This document shows positions 14,119 through 21,404 of a stretch of DNA of 23,740 nucleotides, piece by piece. The stretch spans positions 1-23,740 of the forward strand of contig DFGI01000022.1 of the NCBI GenBank assembly GCA_002371705.1. The letters run 5' to 3'. The translations under genes and the position numbers were made by a program. The stretch comes from Bacteroidales bacterium UBA3754 (GTDB taxonomy: Bacteria > Bacteroidota > Bacteroidia > Bacteroidales > UBA1715). The notes under the pieces were generated by a model. It saw nothing but the letters and a program-made list of their open reading frames with translations. It searched no databases and was not told the origin of the DNA. The first letter of the stretch is position 1. Every line of letters begins with the position of its first letter.

Positions 14119-14150
14119 TTGGTATGCGTGAACGCGATGTGTTATTTTTG
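14119..14150 (+). promoter_or_regulatory. Bacteroidetes promoter of uvrB
   Basis: TTG (14119-14121), 21 bases, then TATTTTTG (14143-14150). The start codon GTG lies 18 bases further. No LexA-like palindrome was recognised. Confidence 0.65.
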
Positions 14151-14168
14151 CACGGAAAATAATTACTC

Positions 14169-16151
14169 GTGGCGGAACAATTCACATTATCATCAAAATA
14201 TAAACCGACTGGCGACCAGCCTGAGGCTATCCGTCAGTTGTCGGACGGTGTCCTTGACGGAACCAAACATCAGGTTTTGCTGGGTGTGACAGGTTCTGGT
14301 AAGACTTTCACTATTGCAAATGTGATAGAACGGGTGCAGAAGCCTACGTTGATACTGAGTCATAACAAAACTCTTGCGGCGCAGTTGTACAACGAATTCA
14401 AGCAGTTTTTCCCTAATAATGCGGTGGAATATTTTGTGTCGTATTATGATTATTATCAGCCAGAAGCATATATTCCGCAGACAAACACATATATAGAAAA
14501 GGATTTGTCCATCAACGACGAGTTGGAAAAAATGCGGCTTAGTACCACAAGTACGCTGCTTTCGGGGCGAAAGGACATTATAATTGTTTCTTCTGTGTCG
14601 TGCATTTATGGTATGGGTAATCCGAATAATTTTGAGGAACGGGCGTTGCATTTGTCTGTTGGTCAGCGAATTGCGCAGGATGTCCTGCTCCGTGACTTGG
14701 TTGATGATTTGTATTCCCGAAACGAATTGGATTTCAAACGGGGTACGTTCCGTGTGAAAGGCGACACGATAGACGTGTTTGAAGCATCGCACGATTACGC
14801 TATTCGGATTGAAATGTGGGATGATGAAATAGACCGACTTGCGGCGATTGACCCGGAAACGGGACGGACGATTGATGAATTGCAGGAAACGGTGATTTAT
14901 CCCGCGAATTTGTTTATTTCGAGCAAGGGGGGATTTGAAAAGGCTATCCGTGAAATCCAGGATGATTTGGTGAAACAGTTTGATTACCTTGAAAGTATTG
15001 ACAAGCATCTCGAAGCCCAGCGTTTGAAAGAACGTGTGGAATATGATTTGGAGATGATAAAGGAAATTGGCTATTGTTCGGGAATTGAAAACTATTCACG
15101 TTATTTTGACGGCCGTGCCGCTGGTGTGCGTCCGTATTGTTTGTTTGATTATTTACCGAAGGATTTCTTGTTGGTGATAGACGAGAGCCATGTCACTGTG
15201 CCTCAGATACATGGCATGTATGGCGGCGACCATTCACGCAAAATAAATCTTGTGGATAACGGATTCCGATTGCCTGCTGCGTTGGACAACAGACCTCTGA
15301 ATTTTGAGGAATTTGAATCACTTTGCAATCAAGTGATTTATGTGAGTGCCACCCCTGCGGATTTTGAATTGCAACGCTCCGAAGGCGTTGTTGTCGATCA
15401 GGTGATTCGTCCAACTGGTTTGCTCGATCCAGAAATTGAAGTCCGTCCGACAGAAAACCAAATTGATGATTTGATTGAGGAAATCAACCTTCGAACGGAG
15501 CGGAACGAACGCGTGTTGGTTACAACGCTTACAAAACGGATGGCGGAGGAGTTGCAAAAATATTTGACGCGTTTGGGCATCAGAAGTGCATATATCCATA
15601 GTGATGTTGATACGCTTGAACGTGTGGAAATACTTGAAAATCTGCGTGCTGGCAGTTTTGATGTGCTGGTTGGCGTAAATCTTCTTCGTGAAGGTTTGGA
15701 TTTGCCTGAAGTCTCGCTTGTGGCGATTCTTGATGCAGACAAGGAAGGCTTTTTGCGGAACGAACGTTCGTTGACGCAGACAGCAGGCCGTGCCGCGCGA
15801 AATGTGAACGGACATGTGATTATGTACGCCGACAAAATCACGGAAAGTATGCAGAAAACGATTGACGAAACCAATCGTCGTCGGGAAAAACAGATTCGGT
15901 ACAATACGGAACACAACATTACACCAACGCAAATAGTGAAGGCAATTGACAGCTCGCTTGCGCATAAAGAAGATTCTGAATCAAAAGCTACCATTGCCGC
16001 CGACCCAGTTGTACGCTATATGAGCAAGGACAGCATACGTGCGCTGATTGCGAAAACTAAAAAGGAAATGGAAGCCGCAGCTAAAGAAATGGATTTTGTG
16101 ACTGCCGCCCGTTTGCGTGACGAAATGTTTGAATTGCAGAAATTATTGTAA
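14169..16151 (+). CDS. uvrB: Excinuclease ABC subunit B (660 aa)
   Basis: UvrB is the DNA-damage-verifying helicase-like subunit of nucleotide excision repair; it is loaded by UvrA2 and then recruits UvrC. Seen here: Walker A GVTGSGKT (39-46), the damage-probing beta-hairpin YFVSYYDYYQPEAYIPQTNTY (88-108), the DESH box (LLVIDESHVT), the later helicase motifs (LREGLDLPEVSLVAILDADKEG, QTAGRAARN), and a C-terminal UVR/UvrC-binding motif (KEMDFVTAARLRDEMFELQ). Length is close to the E. coli protein (673). The start is GTG at 14169-14171: the only nearby upstream ATG in frame (14124) is closed by TAA, and the promoter spacing fits. The 3' end overlaps the convergent ispE by nine bases. Confidence 0.96.
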   Translation: MAEQFTLSSKYKPTGDQPEAIRQLSDGVLDGTKHQVLLGVTGSGKTFTIANVIERVQKPTLILSHNKTLAAQLYNEFKQFFPNNAVEYFVSYYDYYQPEAYIPQTNTYIEKDLSINDELEKMRLSTTSTLLSGRKDIIIVSSVSCIYGMGNPNNFEERALHLSVGQRIAQDVLLRDLVDDLYSRNELDFKRGTFRVKGDTIDVFEASHDYAIRIEMWDDEIDRLAAIDPETGRTIDELQETVIYPANLFISSKGGFEKAIREIQDDLVKQFDYLESIDKHLEAQRLKERVEYDLEMIKEIGYCSGIENYSRYFDGRAAGVRPYCLFDYLPKDFLLVIDESHVTVPQIHGMYGGDHSRKINLVDNGFRLPAALDNRPLNFEEFESLCNQVIYVSATPADFELQRSEGVVVDQVIRPTGLLDPEIEVRPTENQIDDLIEEINLRTERNERVLVTTLTKRMAEELQKYLTRLGIRSAYIHSDVDTLERVEILENLRAGSFDVLVGVNLLREGLDLPEVSLVAILDADKEGFLRNERSLTQTAGRAARNVNGHVIMYADKITESMQKTIDETNRRREKQIRYNTEHNITPTQIVKAIDSSLAHKEDSESKATIAADPVVRYMSKDSIRALIAKTKKEMEAAAKEMDFVTAARLRDEMFELQKLL

Positions 16152-16949
16152 TTGTCCGAACCAAACTAACGGAAGTTCGTCGGGAATAGAAATTTCGTGG
16201 TCGAAAATACCATAAACAGTGGCACCGCTACCGCTCATTGATACGTAAATTGCGCCCATTTCGTAAATTTGAGTTTTGAGATTTGCAATGGCTGGGTGAT
16301 TTATGAATATTGATGGTTCAAAGTCGTTTGTTACGATTTCTTTCCAATTAGTTATATTTTGTGGTATTTCGTCGCATAATTTCTGTGAGCGTTTGAGCGG
16401 TTTCGTTCCACGGTAGGCCTCGGCTGTTCCAACGGCAATGTCTGGCTTTGCGAGTAAAATCCAATATCCTCGTAATGAGATAGTTATAGGAGAAAAGATT
16501 TCACCGCGTCCTTCGGCGAAAACGGGTTTATTTTGAATGAAAAAAGGACAATCGCTACCTATTTCCAAAGCCATTTGTTCCAATTGTTCGTTGCTTGCTC
16601 CAACCGAAAAATGTTCGTTTATAGCCGAAAGCAAAAACGATGCATCGGCGGAACCGCCACCAAGTCCACCGCCAAAGGGAATATGTTTGTATAGCAGAAT
16701 ATGAATTGGTGGAATATCGTAGTGTGAATGGAAAATGTTCCACGCTTTCACGCAAAGATTTTTTTCAGGTGGGGTGTCGATTTGAATACCGACATTTTCA
16801 AATTTCAATTCGTTTGATTCCATAAATTCCAAGCAATCGCACAAGCCGTGGACGGGATAGAAAATCGTTTCTATGTTGTGGTATCCATCGGGGCGTTTTT
16901 CAGTGATTCTCAGTCCGATATTGATTTTCGCATTGGGAAAACAAATCAT
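16143..16949 (-). CDS. ispE: 4-diphosphocytidyl-2-C-methyl-D-erythritol kinase (268 aa)
   Basis: A GHMP kinase that phosphorylates CDP-methylerythritol in the non-mevalonate isoprenoid pathway. The N-terminal AKINIGLRITEKRPDGYHNIETIF (from residue 7) is the substrate-side motif with the conserved lysine. PFGGGLGGGSADAS (91-104) is the ATP-binding glycine loop, GSDCPFF (131-137) carries the catalytic aspartate, and SGSGATVYGIF near the C-terminus is GHMP motif 3. Length is somewhat below E. coli IspE (283). Its ATG lies one base after the TAA of the dnaX -1 frame (TAATATG), so it is probably translated by coupling to that frame. It converges on uvrB with a nine-base coding overlap and no terminator hairpin between them. 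Confidence 0.95.
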   Translation of the reverse strand: MICFPNAKINIGLRITEKRPDGYHNIETIFYPVHGLCDCLEFMESNELKFENVGIQIDTPPEKNLCVKAWNIFHSHYDIPPIHILLYKHIPFGGGLGGGSADASFLLSAINEHFSVGASNEQLEQMALEIGSDCPFFIQNKPVFAEGRGEIFSPITISLRGYWILLAKPDIAVGTAEAYRGTKPLKRSQKLCDEIPQNITNWKEIVTNDFEPSIFINHPAIANLKTQIYEMGAIYVSMSGSGATVYGIFDHEISIPDELPLVWFGQLQ

Positions 16950-16950
16950 A

Positions 16951-17349
16951 TTAATTGAAATTTAGATCGAATTTTTTCTTCAGCGTGTCGAGTAGCGGGT
17001 TTTCCTTTGAAAGAGCTTCGAATTTGTCTTTGTTGGATATGTAGGATTTCTTTTCTTCCACTATTGGCGTTTGCTCTACTTCTGTTTGTCGTTGAACCAC
17101 AGGTTGTTGGGTTGTTTGTTGTGGTGGTTTTGGCGTGGGTTGTTGTGGCACAACTTTCCCTGCCATAATATCAGCCATAAAATTTTGGCTTGGTGCAGGT
17201 TGTGTTTTTACTTGAGTTTGTTGGTTTTGCTGTACGGGAACTGCTTTTGGCGTAGAAGGAGCAGGAGATGGCGTAGGAGCTTGTGCTACAGGACGAACAG
17301 GTTGTTGAGCCTGTTTCTGGGGAGCGGACGCTACATCAGTTTTTTTTTT
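16951..17349 (-). CDS. dnaX: dnaX C-terminal extension in the -1 frame (about 129 aa after the slip)
   Basis: After the A10 run the -1 frame continues TDVASAPQKQ into a Pro/Gln-rich linker (VRPVAQAPTPSPAPS, PVQQNQQTQVKTQP) and ends DKFEALSKENPLLDTLKKKFDLNFN, which matches the C-terminal tail usual for Bacteroidetes DnaX as I recall it. Reading through from the DnaX start gives about 495 residues, the tau-like product. The frame's own first possible start (GTG 17359-17361) sits inside the DnaX helical domain and is not a credible independent gene. The TAA at 16951-16953 is one base from the ispE ATG, which argues that ribosomes regularly use this frame. Confidence 0.8.
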   Translation of the reverse strand, partial: KKKTDVASAPQKQAQQPVRPVAQAPTPSPAPSTPKAVPVQQNQQTQVKTQPAPSQNFMADIMAGKVVPQQPTPKPPQQTTQQPVVQRQTEVEQTPIVEEKKSYISNKDKFEALSKENPLLDTLKKKFDLNFN

Positions 17350-18437
17350 ACTATGTTGCACAAATGCAACAATGCCAATTCTACGTGTAGTCGCTTGTTA
17401 TTACTTTCCTTGTATTTTTCCTCGAATTTTTGTGCGAGGTCGAGGGCGGTGAATAAGAAATCGGTCGGACACTTCTGCGCTTGTTCGGCGTAGCGTGCCT
17501 TTGTTGATTCGCTGACTTCCAGCAACGGCAATGTCTTCGGTTCTTTGCTGACTAATAGGTCGCGGAAGTGTGAACACAGTCCAAGAATGAAATTTCTGTC
17601 GTCAAAACCTTTGTTTAGGATTTCGTCGAATGTGATTAATGCCGACGCATAATCCGATTGAAGGAAAAAGTCGGTCATTTTGAAGAAATATTCATAGTCT
17701 AGCACATTGAGGTTCTCAATAGCGCTTTGGTACGTAACATTGTTTCCCGAAAAGCTGACGATTTGGTCGAAAATAGACAATGCGTCGCGAAGTCCGCCGC
17801 TTGCTTTTTGTGCAATCACATTGAGCGCATCAGGCTCGATTGTCACAGATTCTTGTTTGGCAATATCGGCAAGATGGTTGACAATATCGTCAATTTTAAT
17901 TCTATTGAAATCGAAAATTTGGCAACGAGAAAGAATTGTCGGTAAAATTTTATGTTTTTCCGTTGTTGCCAAAATGAAAATCGCATGTCGTGGCGGTTCT
18001 TCCAACGTTTTAAGAAATGCGTTGAACGCCGCTTGGGAAAGCATGTGAACCTCGTCGATGATATATACCGTGTATTTTCCAACTTGCGGTGGTATGCGCA
18101 CTTGGTCAATCAGTTGGCGGATGTCTTCCACCGAGTTGTTTGATGCCGCATCGAGCTCAACCACGTTGAACGATGCCGAAGCATCGAATGATTTGCAGGA
18201 ATCACATTCACCGCAGGCTTCGATATTTGCTGTAAGATTCTGACAGTTAATGGTTTTTGCAAAGATTCTGGCACACGTGGTTTTTCCAACTCCACGAGGT
18301 CCGCAGAACAAGTATGCTTGTCCTAAATGACCCGAAGAAATGGAATTCTTCAACGTGCGCGTTATCGATTCTTGTCCGATAACCGTCGCAAACGTTGCAG
18401 GTCTATATTTCCGTGCCGAAACTATGTAGTTTTCCAT
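17331..18437 (-). CDS. dnaX: DNA polymerase III gamma/tau subunit, zero-frame product (368 aa)
   Basis: The clamp-loader ATPase of the replicative polymerase. Seen: ARKYRPATFATVIGQ (8-22), Walker A GPRGVGKT (46-53), zinc cysteines C65, C75, C78, C81 (CGECDSC), DEVH (128-131), sensor-1 and arginine-finger region (ILATTEKHKILPTILSRCQIF), and the helical collar domain to the end. The start is ATG 18435-18437, seven bases after a TATCTTTG promoter box; the frame is open further upstream but would run through the promoter. The zero frame ends KKKLM-TAG directly after an A10 run, giving a gamma-like protein without the C-terminal tail. A -1 slip joins it to the extension at 16951-17340. It follows the 418-residue gene by 48 bases. 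Confidence 0.93.
   Translation of the reverse strand: MENYIVSARKYRPATFATVIGQESITRTLKNSISSGHLGQAYLFCGPRGVGKTTCARIFAKTINCQNLTANIEACGECDSCKSFDASASFNVVELDAASNNSVEDIRQLIDQVRIPPQVGKYTVYIIDEVHMLSQAAFNAFLKTLEEPPRHAIFILATTEKHKILPTILSRCQIFDFNRIKIDDIVNHLADIAKQESVTIEPDALNVIAQKASGGLRDALSIFDQIVSFSGNNVTYQSAIENLNVLDYEYFFKMTDFFLQSDYASALITFDEILNKGFDDRNFILGLCSHFRDLLVSKEPKTLPLLEVSESTKARYAEQAQKCPTDFLFTALDLAQKFEEKYKESNNKRLHVELALLHLCNIVKKKLM
17340..17349 (-). other. dnaX: A10 slippery run in dnaX, probable frameshift or transcription-slippage site
   Basis: On the minus strand the coding sequence reads GTA AAA AAA AAA CTG ATG TAG. Slipping back one base gives AAA ACT GAT and enters the long -1 frame. The run contains A-AAA-AAA, the heptamer used by E. 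coli dnaX, and is long enough for RNA polymerase slippage as in Thermus dnaX. A weak stem AACAGG/CCTGTT (17310-17315 with 17296-17301) begins 24 bases downstream, further than the usual stimulator distance, so polymerase slippage may be more likely than ribosomal frameshifting. Confidence 0.75.
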
Positions 18438-18444
18438 AACATTA

Positions 18445-18474
18445 CAAAGATAGGGTTTTTGTCGGAATTTCAAA
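18445..18474 (-). promoter_or_regulatory. Bacteroidetes promoter of dnaX
   Basis: TTTG (18474-18471), 18 bases, TATCTTTG (18452-18445) on the minus strand, then seven bases to the ATG. It lies between the preceding gene's stop and dnaX and predicts a nearly leaderless mRNA for dnaX-ispE. Confidence 0.7.
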
Positions 18475-18485
18475 GAGAAATTCCA

Positions 18486-19742
18486 TTAGGTTTTTTGTTT
18501 TTTCTTTTTGGCGGCGGGAAACAATACATTATTAAGTATGAGGCGGTAGCCAGGCGAGTTTTTGTGATTGTCGAGATTGGTTGGTTGGTCGCCCACAAAG
18601 TGGCGGTAGTCTTCGGGGTCGTGGCCGCCGTAGAATGTCCATGTGCCTTTGCCGAATGTTCCGTGGATGTATTTTGCTTCTTTTGCCGACTTAAGTTCGC
18701 CCATTATAATTGTTGTTGGTTTTATCAGGTCTTCGTTGAAGGCGGTGGTTTGTCCCATAAAACCTTTAATAATATTGGTATGGTTTTGACAAAGCATTGT
18801 TGGAACGGGGTCCCATTTGGCGGAAAATTCAAACAATGTGAAAAAATCAGCATTTTCGTTTACGCGGCGTGTTTCGGTCACATCAATGTCGGAATATTCA
18901 TATTCCAATGGATTTGTTTTGAGTTTGAAATTTTGAAATGCCAAACATTTATTGTAGTCCAATTTTGATTGCGCTTGCGGGTCGGCGGGGTCGTGGTCGT
19001 ACATTGATTCACAGATGTCAACATTTTCGGCAGATAATGCAATATCGAAAGAATCTGTGCCTGAGCACATTGCGAATAAAAAGCCTCCGTTTTCAACGTA
19101 TGCTTTGATAGTTTTTGCCACAAATAATTTCAAATCCGAAACTTTTGAAAAACCAAACGAGCGGGCAGCTTCTTCGGCATTATTTTGTTGTGAAATATAC
19201 CAATCCGCATATTTATAGCTGGCGTAAAATTTCCCGTATTGCCCGGTGAAATCCTCGTGGTGCATGTGAAGCCAGTCGTATTTGGCGAGGTCTCCGTTGA
19301 TGATTTCCTCGTCGTAAATAACAGTGTAGGGGATTTCGGCGTAGGTGAGAGCCAGCGTCACCGCATCGTCCCACGGCAATTTGTCTTTGGGTGAATAAAC
19401 CGCCATTTTGGGGGCTTTTTCAAGTTTCACGGCATCCATATTCACATCGTCGGACGAAACTTCCGCTAAAATTGATGAAATTTTCACATCGGCAATGATT
19501 TCGTACGAAACGCCACGGATGTCGCATTCTTTCTTAATGTCGGGACTGTATTCCATAAGAAAACTGCCGCCACGATAGTTGAGTAGCCAGTCAATGGTAA
19601 TATTGTTTTGAAGTACCCAATATGCTATGCCATAGGCTTTTAGATGATTTTTTTGTGTCTCGTCCATAGGAATAAGAAATCCGAATGCCGAACAAAGTTG
19701 GCAACACAAAATGCTTACTATCAACAATATATGTCTTTTCAT
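18486..19742 (-). CDS. Conserved secreted Bacteroidales protein (418 aa), often mislabelled asparagine synthetase B
   Basis: Signal peptide MKRHILLIVSILCCQLCSAFG (about 1-20). The opening LIPMDETQKNHLKAYGIAYWVLQ and INWLLNYRGG-like segment (here ITIDWLLNYRGGSFL) are, to my memory, the signature of a Bacteroidales family called 'asparagine synthetase B' in databases. I see none of that enzyme's features: no N-terminal cysteine nucleophile for glutamine hydrolysis and no PP-loop (SGGxDS) for ATP. Instead there is a long alpha/beta protein with YDWLHMHHEDFTGQYGKF, FAMCSGTDSFDIAL and TWTFYGGHDPEDYRH, somewhat like ThuA/glutaminase-type folds. Export also argues against asparagine synthesis. Its ATG directly abuts the dnaB stop, so it is co-transcribed with dnaB. 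The C-terminus is a lysine-rich tail. Function unknown. Confidence 0.8.
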   Translation of the reverse strand: MKRHILLIVSILCCQLCSAFGFLIPMDETQKNHLKAYGIAYWVLQNNITIDWLLNYRGGSFLMEYSPDIKKECDIRGVSYEIIADVKISSILAEVSSDDVNMDAVKLEKAPKMAVYSPKDKLPWDDAVTLALTYAEIPYTVIYDEEIINGDLAKYDWLHMHHEDFTGQYGKFYASYKYADWYISQQNNAEEAARSFGFSKVSDLKLFVAKTIKAYVENGGFLFAMCSGTDSFDIALSAENVDICESMYDHDPADPQAQSKLDYNKCLAFQNFKLKTNPLEYEYSDIDVTETRRVNENADFFTLFEFSAKWDPVPTMLCQNHTNIIKGFMGQTTAFNEDLIKPTTIIMGELKSAKEAKYIHGTFGKGTWTFYGGHDPEDYRHFVGDQPTNLDNHKNSPGYRLILNNVLFPAAKKKKQKT

Positions 19743-21263
19743 CTAAAATGGAGCTTCTCCTTCTTGTAATGGTTGTCCCAATGGGTCGTTGTTCCTGTCA
19801 TTCATTCGCGACCCAAATTCCATGATTTGTTCTTCTGGTTGCACGAACTGGAATGCGTTCGGTGTGATTTCCGTATTGATTGGGTCCAGAAACTTCATGT
19901 GTTCTCCAATAAATTGGAGATTTATTTCGCCGCCGGCACCATGACGGTTTTTGGCAACAATAATTTGTGCGTCCTTGCTAATATCCTCACCTTGTGCGTT
20001 TATAATCGTATTGTTCGCTTTTGCTTCACGGTGTATGAACATTACTATATCGGCATCTTGTTCTATTGCGCCCGATTCACGAAGGTCGGACAAACGAGGT
20101 TTTTTATCGTTGTTTTGTCGTCCTTCAATACCGCGGTTCAGCTGTGCCAATGCGATAATCGGAATTTTGAGCTCCATGGCAACCGATTTAATCTGACGGG
20201 AAATGCTACTTACTTCCTGTTCACGGCTGAAACTTCCGCTTGCGGTCATCAGCTGAAGATAATCGACCACGATGCATCTAACTTTATGTTTTTCAACTAA
20301 ACGGCGGCATTTTGAACGGAATTCATAAATGGAAAGACCTGGCGTATCGTCAAGATAGATAGGCGCTTTCGAGAGTTTTTCCTTTGCGGAACTTAATTTG
20401 CCGATGTCGGTTAAATCAATGTTTCCCGTTTGCAGTTTATTTTGCTGGATTTCCGCTTCGCCCACGAACAAACGGGTTGCCAATTGTTCACAACTCATTT
20501 CGAGCGAGAACATTCCCACGGGCATACTGTAGTCAATAGCGATATTTCGGAGCATAGTGAGCACAAACGCTGTTTTACCCATACCCGGACGTGCCGCCAA
20601 TACAATCATACTGCCAGCTTGCCATCCCGTGGTAAGTCGGTCGAGCTCGTGGAATCCCGACGGAACGCCCGTAAATTCTTTTCCGCCAGCTTTGCTTGCC
20701 TCAATAAAGTGGTCATATACGCTTGGCGCAATTCTATCAAGTCCGACGATGGATTTCTTCTGCAAACTTTGGTCGGTTACCGAAAGAATTTCCTTTTCGG
20801 CGGTGTCGGTGAGTTCCGCAAGTTGACATGATGGATCGAATGCTTTTTCGCTGATGACGGCGGAAACTCGGATTAATTCCCGCTGTATGTATTTTTGTAC
20901 CAGTAATTTAACGTGGTTTTCAATATTTGCCGAAGTTGAAACGCGCATCGACAAGTCAATGAGGTACGAAGGTCCGCCAACGCTGTCTAATTGTTCTACG
21001 GATTTTAACTTTTCAATAACGGTGACAAGGGTGATTGGCTCGTTTTCCTTTGCCAACTCCGTCATTGCCTCAAAAATGATTTGATTTTTTGGTATATAGA
21101 AAATTTCTTTTTTCGTGAGCAGATTCATCACTTCGGAAAGCGCGTCGCCTTGAAGCATAAGCTGTCCCAACACCGTTTCTTCCAAAGTCTCGGAATAGGG
21201 GGGCGTTTTCCCGTCGTAATTGACGTGGACTTCTACTTCTTTTTTGAATTGAGTTTTTGCCAT
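19743..21263 (-). CDS. dnaB: Replicative DNA helicase DnaB (506 aa)
   Basis: The hexameric 5'-3' helicase that unwinds the replication fork. N-terminal domain (PPYSETLEETVLGQLMLQGDAL, about 20-120), a linker helix, then the RecA-like domain: FTGVPSGFHELDRLTTGWQAG, Walker A AARPGMGKTAF, FSLEMSCEQLATRL, Walker B CIVVDYLQLM, and the C-terminal LSDLRESGAIEQDADIVMFIHRE and VAKNRHGAGGEINLQF. No intein interrupts the P-loop. Length is normal for Bacteroidetes. The ATG at 21261-21263 follows a consensus promoter. The last codons touch the next gene without any gap. Confidence 0.97.
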   Translation of the reverse strand: MAKTQFKKEVEVHVNYDGKTPPYSETLEETVLGQLMLQGDALSEVMNLLTKKEIFYIPKNQIIFEAMTELAKENEPITLVTVIEKLKSVEQLDSVGGPSYLIDLSMRVSTSANIENHVKLLVQKYIQRELIRVSAVISEKAFDPSCQLAELTDTAEKEILSVTDQSLQKKSIVGLDRIAPSVYDHFIEASKAGGKEFTGVPSGFHELDRLTTGWQAGSMIVLAARPGMGKTAFVLTMLRNIAIDYSMPVGMFSLEMSCEQLATRLFVGEAEIQQNKLQTGNIDLTDIGKLSSAKEKLSKAPIYLDDTPGLSIYEFRSKCRRLVEKHKVRCIVVDYLQLMTASGSFSREQEVSSISRQIKSVAMELKIPIIALAQLNRGIEGRQNNDKKPRLSDLRESGAIEQDADIVMFIHREAKANNTIINAQGEDISKDAQIIVAKNRHGAGGEINLQFIGEHMKFLDPINTEITPNAFQFVQPEEQIMEFGSRMNDRNNDPLGQPLQEGEAPF

Positions 21264-21283
21264 TTTTTATTTTTGTTTGCTCG

Positions 21284-21315
21284 CAAAAATAGCCAACTCT
21301 TCGTTAGTAAACAAA
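21284..21315 (-). promoter_or_regulatory. Bacteroidetes promoter of dnaB
   Basis: TTTG (21315-21312), 20 bases, TATTTTTG (21291-21284) on the minus strand, 20 bases before the dnaB ATG. Together with the alaS terminator it separates dnaB from alaS. Confidence 0.75.
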
Positions 21316-21368
21316 ACGAAATATAAACAACTGGATGTTTGTTGGTTGTTGAAAAACTAGTTGATTAT

Positions 21369-21402
21369 AAAAAACGGTCGAACTATTGTCCGACCGTTTT
21401 TT
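21369..21402 (-). terminator. Terminator of alaS (symmetrical, works in both directions)
   Basis: AAAACGGTCG (21371-21380) pairs perfectly with CGACCGTTTT (21391-21400); T-rich runs lie on both sides. It begins two bases after the alaS stop on the minus strand. Confidence 0.92.
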
Positions 21403-21404
21403 GT

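Noticed and set aside
14193..15008. Long open frame (271 codons) on the minus strand inside uvrB
   Set aside because: It lies antisense to a certain uvrB, has a cysteine/arginine/isoleucine-rich composition typical of mirrored coding DNA, no promoter box and no recognisable domain. The same applies to the long antisense frames in purL, dnaB and alaS.
17340..17349. dnaX split as a mere sequencing error in a homopolymer
   Set aside because: Not excluded, but dnaX is the classic gene for poly-A slippage and the run is in the right place between the collar domain and the linker; kept as a finding with a read-level check.
16951..17361. Independent Pro/Gln-rich gene after dnaX
   Set aside because: It has no start with a proper context, its first possible GTG lies within the dnaX helical domain, and its end carries the DnaX C-terminal motif; it is better read as the -1 frame of dnaX.
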